From the NCBI GenBank assembly GCA_031459855.1, contig JAVKHP010000001.1, positions 1,550,429-1,614,428 on the forward strand: a stretch of DNA of 64,000 nt. The letters run 5' to 3'. Position 1 is the first letter of the stretch. Every line of letters starts with the position of its first letter. The notes under the pieces were generated by a model that ran no database searches, was not told the DNA's origin, and saw only the letters and a program-made list of their open reading frames with translations. Of this stretch, positions 48,299 through 55,849 are shown one piece after another. The position numbers and the translations under genes are program-made. Source of the DNA: Armatimonadota bacterium (GTDB lineage: Bacteria > Sysuimicrobiota > Sysuimicrobiia > Sysuimicrobiales > Humicultoraceae).

Positions 48299-49291
48299 TC
48301 ACGGCACCCGCGCCCCGTCCGACGCCTGGGCGAGGATCGCGCGCAGCGCCTCCATGGTGATGTTCGCGCCACTGAGAATCAGCCCGACCTTCCGGCCAGC
48401 GAGGCGATCCCGCAGGCGCCTGGCGGCCGCGACGGGCGCCGCGCCGGCGTGCTCGGCCACCTGGCGGGTCGTTTCGAGGAGAATTCGAATCCCCTCCTCC
48501 ATCTCCTCGTCGGTCACCAGGACCATGTCGTCCAGGCGCTCCCACAGGATCCGCAGCGTCAGCTCGAAGGGCACGCGGCTCGCCAGGCCCTCGGCCTTCG
48601 TGGCGACCTCGGCGGTCGGGATCATCCGGCGCTCCCGCCACGACCGGGCCACGGCGGGCGCGCCGGCGGCCTGCACGCCGATCACCTCGATCCGGGGGTT
48701 CAGGGTCTTGGCGACGATGCAGTGGCCGCAGGCGCCCGAGCCCGCGCCCACTGGGACGACGACGACCTCCAGGTCGGGCACGTCTTCCAGGAGCTCCAGG
48801 CTGATGGTGGCCACGCCGGCAATCAGCAGGGGTTCGTTGGCCGAGTGGATGTAGCGATAGCCTTCGGCGATGGCAGTGCGCTCGACCCACTCGCGAGCCT
48901 CGTCGAAGTCGCGCCCGACCTCGACGACCCGGGCGCCCAGATCGCGCATCGCCGCCAGCTTGACGGGGTTGGCGTTGCGCGGCACCCCGATGGTGGCGGG
49001 CACGCCGAACAGCCGCGCCGCGTAGGCCACCGACTGCCCGTGGTTGCCCGTGGACGAGGCGATCACGCCGCGCCGCCGCTCCTCGTCCGTCAGGCGTGCG
49101 ATCAGGTTGATGCCGCCCCGGACCTTGAAGGCGCGCGTGGGGTTGACGTTCTCGCACTTGACGAAGGCCTGGCAGCCCAACACCCGGTCCAGCAGCGGCG
49201 AGGTGACCACCGGGGTGCGCCGCAGGTGCGGCGCGATGACCCGGCGGGCGTCGAGCACATCGGCGAATGTCGGGGGGCGCAGGTCCGTCAC
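48299..49291 (-). CDS. Threonine/serine dehydratase-like PLP enzyme
   Basis: This 330-residue fold-type II PLP enzyme has the Schiff-base lysine in NPTRAFKVRGGINLIARL, the asparagine loop STGNHGQSVAYAARLFGV, the phosphate-binding glycine loop PVGAGSGACGHCIV and a C-terminal LSGANI. It resembles biodegradative threonine dehydratase or serine racemase, deaminating threonine or serine to 2-oxoacids; there is no ACT regulatory domain. It lies 30 bp upstream of the URO-D-family gene and 1.2 kb from a peptide importer, consistent with amino-acid catabolism. Confidence 0.9.
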   Translation of the reverse strand: MTDLRPPTFADVLDARRVIAPHLRRTPVVTSPLLDRVLGCQAFVKCENVNPTRAFKVRGGINLIARLTDEERRRGVIASSTGNHGQSVAYAARLFGVPATIGVPRNANPVKLAAMRDLGARVVEVGRDFDEAREWVERTAIAEGYRYIHSANEPLLIAGVATISLELLEDVPDLEVVVVPVGAGSGACGHCIVAKTLNPRIEVIGVQAAGAPAVARSWRERRMIPTAEVATKAEGLASRVPFELTLRILWERLDDMVLVTDEEMEEGIRILLETTRQVAEHAGAAPVAAARRLRDRLAGRKVGLILSGANITMEALRAILAQASDGARVP

Positions 49292-49298
49292 CGATCCT

Positions 49299-49485
49299 CC
49301 TGCACAGGTCGCATCGCGAGGGAACCCCTTTTGCCCAGTGCCGGCGGCTGGGCGTGGCGGTGATCCACGCCCTGCGCAGGTCGCAGCATGGGAGAACCCC
49401 CCTCGCCTGCCAGCCGGGCGTCGGCCTCGCGATCCCCTGTAGACGTCGCGATCCTCCGGGCGCGCTGCGATCCCCTGTACACGTC
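49299..49485. repeat. Two direct repeat pairs upstream of the dehydratase
   Basis: The first pair is 49299-49328 and 49371-49400 (72 bp apart, 24 of 30 matches, CCTGC-CAGGTCGCA core). The second pair is 49429-49447 and 49467-49485 (38 bp apart, 18 of 19 matches). They fill the gap between two minus-strand genes, and no other feature is visible. Confidence 0.8.
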
Positions 49486-50080
49486 AGGCGTCCCGTCGCA
49501 CGGGAAAGTCCTCCACCAGGTAGAACCGGCCCTCCACGTAGTCCACCACGGCCGTGCCCAGGTCGGGCATGCCCAGCACGTCCTCGCGGACGGGCTGGCG
49601 GCCCCGCTGCGCGGCCCAAAACGCCGCCAGCACCGCCGGGTGGCTGACCACCAGGGTGGACCGGCCGTGGAACCGGTCGCCGATGCCCATAAACGCGTAG
49701 GTCAACCGCTGCGCGCCGTCGACGAGCGACTCACCGCCGCCGGCGGCGCCGGCGAACAGGTCGTCAATCCACGCAGCGTAGGCCGCCGCGTCCGTGATGG
49801 GCATGGCGGCCCGCAGCTCGTCGAGGTCGTCGCGCCACGCCACCGGCACGCCGCGGATGGCCGCGAGGACCTCGGCCGTCTCCCGGGCCGCGCGTTGCGC
49901 GCTGGCGACGATCTGGGCGAACGCCGGCAGCCTGGCGGCCGCTTCCTCGACGGCGGCCAGCCCGCTCGCGGACAGGAGCGGGTCCTCCCCGCCCGCCTGG
50001 GCCCAGTCGACCGGGCCCCGGCAGAGGAGGACCAGGCGCGTGCGGACGGGACGCAGGCCGAGCGCGGCCACGGAGATCAC
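49484..50080 (-). CDS. Histidine-phosphatase-fold protein lacking the catalytic RHG
   Basis: This protein of about 198 residues has the phosphoglycerate mutase/histidine phosphatase fold: LVLLCRGPVDWAQAGGEDPLLSASGLAAVEEAA, IVASAQRAARETAEVLA, AWRDDLDELRAA and STLVVSHPAVLAAFW. The defining RHG at the N-terminus reads CRG, so the phospho-accepting His is replaced by Arg. The second catalytic His (SHP) remains. It is probably inactive as a phosphatase or repurposed. The GTG at 50080 gives the normal fold start, but the ribosome site is weak. Confidence 0.75.
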   Translation of the reverse strand: MISVAALGLRPVRTRLVLLCRGPVDWAQAGGEDPLLSASGLAAVEEAAARLPAFAQIVASAQRAARETAEVLAAIRGVPVAWRDDLDELRAAMPITDAAAYAAWIDDLFAGAAGGGESLVDGAQRLTYAFMGIGDRFHGRSTLVVSHPAVLAAFWAAQRGRQPVREDVLGMPDLGTAVVDYVEGRFYLVEDFPVRRDA

Positions 50081-50163
50081 CCGCTGGCGGCGCGGCCGGC
50101 GACTCCGTCGGGAGGCGAGGTGTCGTGCAGCCGGTGCATACGGACGCTGGCGTGGCGGAGCCG

Positions 50164-50673
50164 TCAGCGCAGAGCGCGCCTGTAGTGTAGCATGTAGGGC
50201 GTAAACCCCAGGCGTTCCCAGAACCCGATCGCCTCGGTGTTGCGCACGGCCACCGTGAGCTCCACGGTGGCGACGCCGGCCTGCGCCATCCAGTCGAGCA
50301 GCGCTTCGACCAGGCGCCGGCCGACGCCGCGGCGCCGGTACGCCGGGCGTGTGACCACGTCGTGGATGTAGCCGCGGCGCCGCTCCGCGAAGAATCCCGG
50401 CAGCAGCGTCAGGCGCCCCACCGCGTACCCGACCACGCGCGCGTCGCGGACGGCGACGACCGCCAGCGCGTCGTCGCGCCCCAGCAGCGACCGGAGGAAG
50501 TAGCGATACTCGTCCTGCCAGGTGGCCGACGGCGCGAAGGCCGGGTCGAGGCCGGCATGGTGGTGCGCCAGCTCGCCCCACAGCGCCACGATCTCGGGCA
50601 CGTCGCGGGCGGTCGCCGGGCGGATCTCGCAGTCGAGTGGCATCACGTCGGGGCGCGCGCGGGTGGTGGCCAT
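50164..50673 (-). CDS. GNAT-family N-acetyltransferase
   Basis: This 169-residue protein opens EIRPATARDVPEIVALWGELAHHHAGLDP, and has a central strand pair VVAVRDARVVGYAVGRL. The acetyl-CoA loop is YIHDVVTRPAYRRRGVGRRLVEALLDWM (R/Q-x-x-G-x-G/A), and the C-terminal VRNTEAIGFWERLGFTPYMLHYRR is classic. The acceptor is unknown. It ends close to the histidine-phosphatase-fold gene and could form a two-gene unit with it. Confidence 0.9.
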   Translation of the reverse strand: MATTRARPDVMPLDCEIRPATARDVPEIVALWGELAHHHAGLDPAFAPSATWQDEYRYFLRSLLGRDDALAVVAVRDARVVGYAVGRLTLLPGFFAERRRGYIHDVVTRPAYRRRGVGRRLVEALLDWMAQAGVATVELTVAVRNTEAIGFWERLGFTPYMLHYRRALR

Positions 50674-51045
50674 GGCCGGTCCGGATGAAGCCTTCGGCCG
50701 CGGGAAGCCGACTCCTGCGTGGCCCGGACGGCTTCTTGGTCGCCGCCGCCCTTGGCGCTGGCCGGGAAGCCGACTCCTGCGTGGCCCCGACCCCGAGCCG
50801 GAAACGGCCGGTCGCCGCGCGCCCCCGAGGCCCGTAGCCCCTGGAGGCCGACGGTCCGCGCGCCGGGTGGTGGCTCCTACGGCTGCGGCGAGAAGCCCTG
50901 TACCGGGCGCTCACCGCAGGAGCCCGGTACTCCGTCCCCAGGCTGCACCCCCGGACGGCCTCTCCTCCCCGTCGGCTGACTGTGAACAAACAAGGCACTC
51001 CGCAGGAGCAGGCCGCCGGCTGCCCCTCTGTCGAACAATCATTTC
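50674..51045. other. Divergent intergenic region with an exact repeat pair
   Basis: About 370 bp between the minus-strand acetyltransferase and the plus-strand phosphatase hold no supported gene. The left half contains the repeat pair at 50701-50787. The right half must carry the promoter of the next gene, but no good hexamers are seen. Confidence 0.5.
50701..50787. repeat. Exact 25-bp direct repeat pair
   Basis: The copies at 50701-50725 and 50763-50787 are identical over 25 bp and 62 bp apart. A shorter GGTCGCCGC follows each copy at different distances (50738 and 50810), as if a longer duplicated unit had decayed by indels. Confidence 0.92.
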
Positions 51046-51927
51046 GTGGACGCTGATCGCACGGTTTCTGTGGTACTGCCACCCAACGCCTCCGTCACCC
51101 TCCAGCGGGCACTGCAGATCGCCAGGGAAGCAGCCGATCTGGTGATGCGCATCCTGCCCGAACCGGCCGCGGCCAAACAGGTGCGGCTGAAGGGCCCCGC
51201 CGACCTGGTGACGCGGGCCGACCGCGAGGCCGAATCGCTCATTGCGCGCAGGCTGCGCGAGGCGTTTCCCGACCATCGGGTGCTGGGCGAGGAAGCCGCA
51301 GGCCGCGACGACGCGGGGCAGGCGCGCACGGACGCAGCGGCGTCGCCCCGCTGGCTGATCGACCCCATCGACGGCACGACCAACTTCGCGCACGGCGTGC
51401 CCTGGTTTGCGATCTCGCTGGGCCTGGAGGTTGCCGGTCAGGTGCAGTGCGGCGTGGTCGCCGTGCCGCCGCTGCACGAGTTCTACGTGGCCGAGCGCGG
51501 GCGTGGTGCCTACTTGCTCCAGCGGAATCGCGCGCCGCTCCGCCTGGCCGTCTCAGAGATCGCCGACCTGACGCAGGCGCTGGTGGCGACCGGGCTGCCG
51601 GGCGAACCGGCCCGGAGCCAGTGCCTGACCGCCATCCCCGAGGTCATGCGGCACGCCCAGGAGGTGCGCATCATGGGCGCAGCGGCCATTCACCTGGCGC
51701 TGGTGGCGGCGGGGCGCCTCGAGGCGTTCTGGGAACCCGGCCTGCACCCGTGGGACGTGGCCGCAGGTGTGCTGCTGGTGGAGGAAGCGGGGGGCCGCGT
51801 GACCGACCTGCAGGGGCGCGCCCTGCGCGGTCCGGACGGCGACGTCCTGGCCAGCAACGGCCGAGTCCACGACGCCCTGCTGGCGGTGCTCGGTGGGCGG
51901 CCCCGCGAGGAGCCTGGCCAGGGCTGA
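51046..51927 (+). CDS. Inositol monophosphatase-family phosphatase
   Basis: This 293-residue enzyme has the lithium-sensitive phosphatase metal motifs VLGEEAAG, WLIDPIDGTTNFAHGVPWFAISLGL and, near the end, LHPWDVAAGVLLVEEAGGRVTD. It would hydrolyse inositol-1-phosphate or related sugar or nucleotide phosphates (SuhB/HisN-like) using Mg2+. The start GTG at 51046 leaves a 15-residue lead before the first helix; a later start is possible. It stands upstream of the DapA-family gene on the same strand, about 150 bp apart. Confidence 0.9.
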   Translation: MDADRTVSVVLPPNASVTLQRALQIAREAADLVMRILPEPAAAKQVRLKGPADLVTRADREAESLIARRLREAFPDHRVLGEEAAGRDDAGQARTDAAASPRWLIDPIDGTTNFAHGVPWFAISLGLEVAGQVQCGVVAVPPLHEFYVAERGRGAYLLQRNRAPLRLAVSEIADLTQALVATGLPGEPARSQCLTAIPEVMRHAQEVRIMGAAAIHLALVAAGRLEAFWEPGLHPWDVAAGVLLVEEAGGRVTDLQGRALRGPDGDVLASNGRVHDALLAVLGGRPREEPGQG

Positions 51928-52080
51928 CCGGTCGCGCGATGTCGCACGACCGTGGAGGCCCCGGCAGCTGGCTGCGCGGGAAGCCCGCTGGGTCGCGGTA
52001 GGTTGGGAGGGCGAGGATGTGCATCCACCTCGCCGTGGACGCTCCGTACGCTCGCCCATGGACGTTTGAGGAGGAACACG

Positions 52081-53004
52081 GTGTTCGACAGGACGCGACT
52101 GCACGGCATCATCGTCCCCGTGGTGACGCCCTTCGAGGAGGACGGCTGCACCGTCAGCGAGCGCGGGGTGCACCAGCTGGTGGACTTCCTCGTGGCCCAG
52201 GGAATCCATGGGATCTTCGTGGCCGGTACCACCGGGGAGGCAGCTGCCCTCGACGACCTCCAGTGGCGTCGCCTGGTGGGGGCTGCCAGCCAGGCCCTGC
52301 GGGAACGGCTCCCGCTGCTGGCAGGCGTCATCGCGCCGACCACGGCCCTGGCCGTGGCGCGGGCCCGGCTGGCGGCCGATCTCGGCGCCGACGTCGTGGT
52401 GGCGACCACGCCCTATTACTACCTGCCAAGCGAGCGTGAGCTCGTGGCCCACTTCAGGGCGATCGTGGACGCCACTCCGCTCCCGGTCCTGCTGTACAAC
52501 ATCCCCCAGAACACCAAGGTGCCCATCACGCTCGCGGCCTGCCAGGAGCTGGCAGCCCACCCGCAGGTGGTCGGGCTGAAGGACTCGGCGGGAGACGTCA
52601 CGGCGTTCCGCAACGCCGTGCTGGCGCTGCGCGCTGGCGGCCGCGACTTCCGCATGCTCCTGGGCACCGACCACCTGACGGACGTGGCGGTGCTGATCGG
52701 GGCGCAGGGTACGGTGCCGTCGCTGGGCAACGTGGCCGGGCGAGACCTGGTGGCAGCCTACGAGGCGGCGGTGGCCGGCGACTGGGCGCGCAGCAGACGG
52801 CATCAGGAGCGTGCAGCCGCCCTGGCCCGTCTCTACGACGTGCGGAACGAGGTTCCCCAGACCGGGATCATCGTGGGGCTGAAGTGCGCACTAACGCTGC
52901 TCGGGGTCGCTGCGGGCCCGCCGGCCCCGCCCGTGCGCCCGCCCAGCGACGACGAGACCCGCGCGGTGGAAAGCATCTTGCGCGAGGCCGGACTGCTGCG
53001 GTGA
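52081..53004 (+). CDS. DapA-family aldolase (4-hydroxy-tetrahydrodipicolinate synthase-like)
   Basis: This 307-residue TIM-barrel enzyme has the DapA motifs GIIVPVVTPFEEDG, FVAGTTGEAAALDD, PLPVLLYNIPQNTKV (Tyr of the proton relay) and the Schiff-base Lys in VVGLKDSAGD. It condenses pyruvate with an aldehyde or runs the reverse. Real DapA makes lysine and cell-wall precursors; paralogues cleave keto-deoxy sugar acids, so the substrate is provisional, and no other lysine gene is near. GAGGAGGAACAC places the GTG start at 52081. Confidence 0.87.
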   Translation: MFDRTRLHGIIVPVVTPFEEDGCTVSERGVHQLVDFLVAQGIHGIFVAGTTGEAAALDDLQWRRLVGAASQALRERLPLLAGVIAPTTALAVARARLAADLGADVVVATTPYYYLPSERELVAHFRAIVDATPLPVLLYNIPQNTKVPITLAACQELAAHPQVVGLKDSAGDVTAFRNAVLALRAGGRDFRMLLGTDHLTDVAVLIGAQGTVPSLGNVAGRDLVAAYEAAVAGDWARSRRHQERAAALARLYDVRNEVPQTGIIVGLKCALTLLGVAAGPPAPPVRPPSDDETRAVESILREAGLLR

Positions 53005-53053
53005 CTCGAACACCGTGGCCGCCGTGTCCTCACGGTGCCGGCGGCGCAGCGCA

Positions 53054-53141
53054 CTCGCTCAGGGGGCGTTGGAACGCAACGTCGCGCTTGAACTGCTCGA
53101 CCAGCGCGGCCACCGCTCGCCCAGGGGCGTTGGGACGCAAC
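53054..53141. repeat. Direct repeat pair after the DapA-family gene
   Basis: The copies at 53054-53080 and 53116-53141 are 62 bp apart: CTCGC(T/C)CAGGGGCGTTGG(A/G)ACGCAAC with one indel. They fill most of the 206-bp gap between convergent genes. Confidence 0.82.
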
Positions 53142-53210
53142 TGCACGGCTTGCAACCCCGGCGGACGATGCCGTGGCTGTTAGCCTCTGCCGCCCGAGGA
53201 CCGGTAGACG

Positions 53211-54545
53211 TTATCGGCGTTCGCTTGCGGTCGCGGGGCGAGGCGACCCCTGCTCCGCGGGAGGGTGTACGCTGCCGGCCGCTCGCCTGGCGGTCGCGTC
53301 GCGCTGCCCCGTAGCCAGTCTGGCCCACTCGACGATGCTCAGCAGGCCGAGGACAGTGTACGGGATGGCGTAGCCGGCGGTCACGACCGGGCTCCACTCG
53401 CCCGCAGGCGTGACGAAGACCGACCGATCGGCGAGCAGCACCGCGGCCACGGAGACCGCGGCCGCCATCGGCACCGCCAGCAGCGCGAGCGCCCACCACC
53501 GCCCCGGCATGCGCGGTCCGACGAGCAGCCACGACGGCGCGAACCGGTCGGGCTCGAGGTCGGCGAGGTCGCGCCGCACCGCCAGCGCCCGCCGGAGGCG
53601 GTAGTAGAGCGTCAGCGCGAGCGCCCCTGCCAGCAGCGGGTAGAGGCGGACCCCGTCGTCGAGGCCCAGCGGCATCCATGCGCTGCCGGCGCGGAGGGCG
53701 GCGAGGCGGTGCGCGGCCTGGCGGTGGCGTTCGCGGAGGTCCCCCGCGCGATCACGGTAAGCCCGCGTCTGGTTTTGCAACGTCGCGCTCATCGCGGCGA
53801 GCTGGCGTAGCGCGCGCGCGAGCGCGTCGTCGATGCGTCGTGCCGCGTCTCCCGCCTCAGGCGACACCCCCGCGTACAGTGCGGGCTCCTGCTCCCACTG
53901 CCGCCAGAAGTCGGGGTACCGGGCGAACGCCTGCAGCATCGCCTCGTGGAGCGCCACCGTGGCGGGACCGATGGCCGCCTGGGTCTCCGTCACGAGCGCG
54001 CGCAGCGCCGCAGGCAGGTCGGGGCGCGCGAGCAGCGGCGCCGCTGCGGTCTCGACCGCCAGACCGATCTGCTCGACGTGGCGCCCGATCGCCTTGCGCA
54101 CCGCTTCCTCGACGGGCACCGTTTCGCCGCCCGCGGCAGGACCTGCGGGCCCGGCGGTGACGCGGACTGCGGCCTTGTAGGGATCGTCGGGCTCCAGCGC
54201 GCGCCCCTGCTCGACCAGGTGCGCGATCTCGCGCCGCAGCCGGTCAGGCCCCATGGTCGCCACGCGACGTGCTGCCGCGAGCGCCTCGGCGGCCTCGCGG
54301 GTGGCCTCGTGGTCGCGTTCCAGCCGGAGCGCCTCGCGCTCTGCCGCAGCCGCGGCGGCTTCGAGCCCGCGTGTCGCCGCCCGCAGGTGCAGCCAGGGGC
54401 GGACGGCGAGGGTGTAGCCGCCGACGACGACCAGCAGGACGACAGCGCCCAATGCGTGCACCGCACGCATCTCCGCACTGTGGGCCGCGGCCACGCGGTC
54501 GACCGCAGCCTGCTGCTGGGCCGACACCCGGGTGGCCGGGGACAT
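53211..54545 (-). CDS. Coiled-coil membrane protein of unknown function
   Basis: This 444-residue protein has one N-terminal helix (AVVLLVVVGGYTLAV, about residues 33-50). A long Ala/Glu/Arg-rich coiled-coil region of some 260 residues (LRAATRGLEAAAAAAEREALRLERDHEATREAAEAL and later) follows. About three C-terminal helices come next (YPLLAGALALTLYYRL; WALALLAVPMAAAVSVAAVLLA; AIPYTVLGLLSIVEWA). The helical region should sit outside the cytoplasm between the membrane anchors. I recognise no family; the layout loosely recalls chemoreceptor-like or stator-like proteins but lacks their motifs. The ATG at 54545 is the first reasonable start. It is divergent from the tetR-men operon. Confidence 0.65.
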   Translation of the reverse strand: MSPATRVSAQQQAAVDRVAAAHSAEMRAVHALGAVVLLVVVGGYTLAVRPWLHLRAATRGLEAAAAAAEREALRLERDHEATREAAEALAAARRVATMGPDRLRREIAHLVEQGRALEPDDPYKAAVRVTAGPAGPAAGGETVPVEEAVRKAIGRHVEQIGLAVETAAAPLLARPDLPAALRALVTETQAAIGPATVALHEAMLQAFARYPDFWRQWEQEPALYAGVSPEAGDAARRIDDALARALRQLAAMSATLQNQTRAYRDRAGDLRERHRQAAHRLAALRAGSAWMPLGLDDGVRLYPLLAGALALTLYYRLRRALAVRRDLADLEPDRFAPSWLLVGPRMPGRWWALALLAVPMAAAVSVAAVLLADRSVFVTPAGEWSPVVTAGYAIPYTVLGLLSIVEWARLATGQRDATARRAAGSVHPPAEQGSPRPATASERR

Positions 54546-54762
54546 CACGACACCCCGTCGAGCCTGGACCGTGTGGCGAACCGGACCTCTGGCAGCGGTC
54601 GGGTGGGCGAGGACATAAGGGCCTCCCGTCGGGCAGGGTTTGGACGCTCTCCCTCGGGGTGAAGTTGGCCGTTGGGCCGCCCGACGCCTGCCGGGTGGGG
54701 CATGCCCGAACACTCCATGGGCCTCCCTGGCGGTGAGCACTTGCGCTCCTGATGCGGCGGGC

Positions 54763-54812
54763 TTGCGTCGTGCGTGGTCGATCGGGTAGGATCAGACCGA
54801 CGCGTCGGTCTG
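54763..54812 (+). promoter_or_regulatory. Promoter with perfect 20-bp palindrome (TetR operator candidate)
   Basis: TTGCGT (54763-54768), an 18-bp spacer and TAGGAT (54787-54792) form the promoter. Immediately after the -10 lies a perfect 20-bp palindrome (54793-54812) with half-site CAGACCGACG. Its position over the transcription start fits autorepression by the TetR protein encoded first in the operon. Confidence 0.65.
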
Positions 54813-54863
54813 GTGCCCGCGGGTGGCCTGCCGGGACGAATTTGACCGGTGGGATGCGGGCAA

Positions 54864-54964
54864 CTGCCCCGCAGGGTTGGAACTTGCGGATGCGATCCGA
54901 GTCGTCGGCGCGTCCGACCAGGTGGACACCGGCGGACTGGCGAGCTGCCCCGCAGGGTTCGAAC
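54864..54964. repeat. Direct repeat pair in the tetR leader
   Basis: The copies at 54864-54883 and 54945-54964 are 81 bp apart with 19 of 20 matches (CTGCCCCGCAGGGTT core). Each contains a short CCCCGCAGGG near-palindrome. Confidence 0.82.
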
Positions 54965-55003
54965 CGCCAAGGGGCCCGGCACAGGAGCGGAAGGGGTCAT
55001 GCG

Positions 55004-55846
55004 ATGGTCACGCGTGCGGCGCGCCGGCCGGCCGGCGATGTCGGTACCCGGGAGCGGCTGATCCAGGCGGCCCTGGACGTGTTCGCCAGCCGGGGCTACC
55101 ACGGCACCACCGTGGACGACATCGTGGCCGCGTCCCGCACGTCGAAAGGCGCCTTTTACCACTACTTTCCGAGCAAGCAGGGCATCTTCCTTGAGCTGCT
55201 GGACCAGCTGGCGGGCATGATGGAAGCCGGGGTCGAGGCGGCCATCGCCGCAGAGCACGGCGCGCTCCCCAAGGTCGAGGCGGCGTTGCGCGTGGTGCTC
55301 GAGGTAGCCTCCGCGCATCGGGAGCTCGCGCGCATCCTGCTCATCGAGGCGGCCGCGCTGGGACCGGAGTTCGAGCAGAGTCGGCTCGGGATCCACCGCC
55401 GGTTCGCGGGCCTCATCCAGCGCCACCTCGAGCGCGCCGTGGTCGAGGGAGCCATTCCCCCGCAGGATACCCGTGTGACGGCCATGGCCTGGATCGGCGC
55501 GATCAACGAAGTGCTCACCCAGGAGCTGGCAGCGGGGCGCGACCTGCTGGCGGCGTTGCCCGCGCTGCGGACAGTGCTGCTGCGCAGCATCGGGGCCCCG
55601 GTCGTGGAGCGCGGCGGCGCCGAGGGGGCGAGCGGCGACACCGGTGGGGCGGGCGGGGGCGTCAACCGGGCGAGCGGCGGCGCCGAGGGGAGGATCGGCG
55701 ACGTCGACCGGGCGAGCGGCGGCGCCGATGGGGCCAGCGGTGACGTCACCGACGACGACACGCTGGAGCATCGCAGCGTCCCTGAGGGCAGCGGTCCTGG
55801 CGCGGCACAGGGCCGCGACGTCGCGCGCGGGCGCGGAGTCTCCTGA
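55004..55846 (+). CDS. TetR-family transcriptional regulator
   Basis: This 280-residue regulator has the TetR helix-turn-helix TRERLIQAALDVFASRGYHGTTVDDIVAASRTSKGAFYHYFPSKQGIFLELL (about residues 15-65) and a helical ligand-binding core to about residue 200. The last 75 residues are an unusual Gly/Ala/Asp-rich tail of imperfect repeats (RASGGAEG, RASGGADGASGDV) with no counterpart in normal family members of 190-220 residues. It is the first gene of the menaquinone operon (menF begins 3 bp later) and probably controls it through the palindrome at 54793. The ligand is unknown; a quinone or acyl-CoA intermediate would make sense. Confidence 0.9.
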   Translation: MVTRAARRPAGDVGTRERLIQAALDVFASRGYHGTTVDDIVAASRTSKGAFYHYFPSKQGIFLELLDQLAGMMEAGVEAAIAAEHGALPKVEAALRVVLEVASAHRELARILLIEAAALGPEFEQSRLGIHRRFAGLIQRHLERAVVEGAIPPQDTRVTAMAWIGAINEVLTQELAAGRDLLAALPALRTVLLRSIGAPVVERGGAEGASGDTGGAGGGVNRASGGAEGRIGDVDRASGGADGASGDVTDDDTLEHRSVPEGSGPGAAQGRDVARGRGVS

Positions 55847-55849
55847 GGA

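Larger units (their letters stand above)
54546..55003. other. Divergent control region of the tetR-men operon
   Basis: About 460 bp without a supported gene. It contains a promoter with an abutting palindrome (54763-54812), a direct repeat pair (54864-54964) and a GGAGCGGAAGGGG ribosome site before tetR. The untranslated leader would be about 200 nt. Confidence 0.6.

Noticed and set aside
45638-49363. A 1241-codon plus-strand open frame
   Set aside because: It lies opposite the peptide-binding protein, URO-D-family and dehydratase genes, all of which show clear family motifs. The long frame is a composition artefact.
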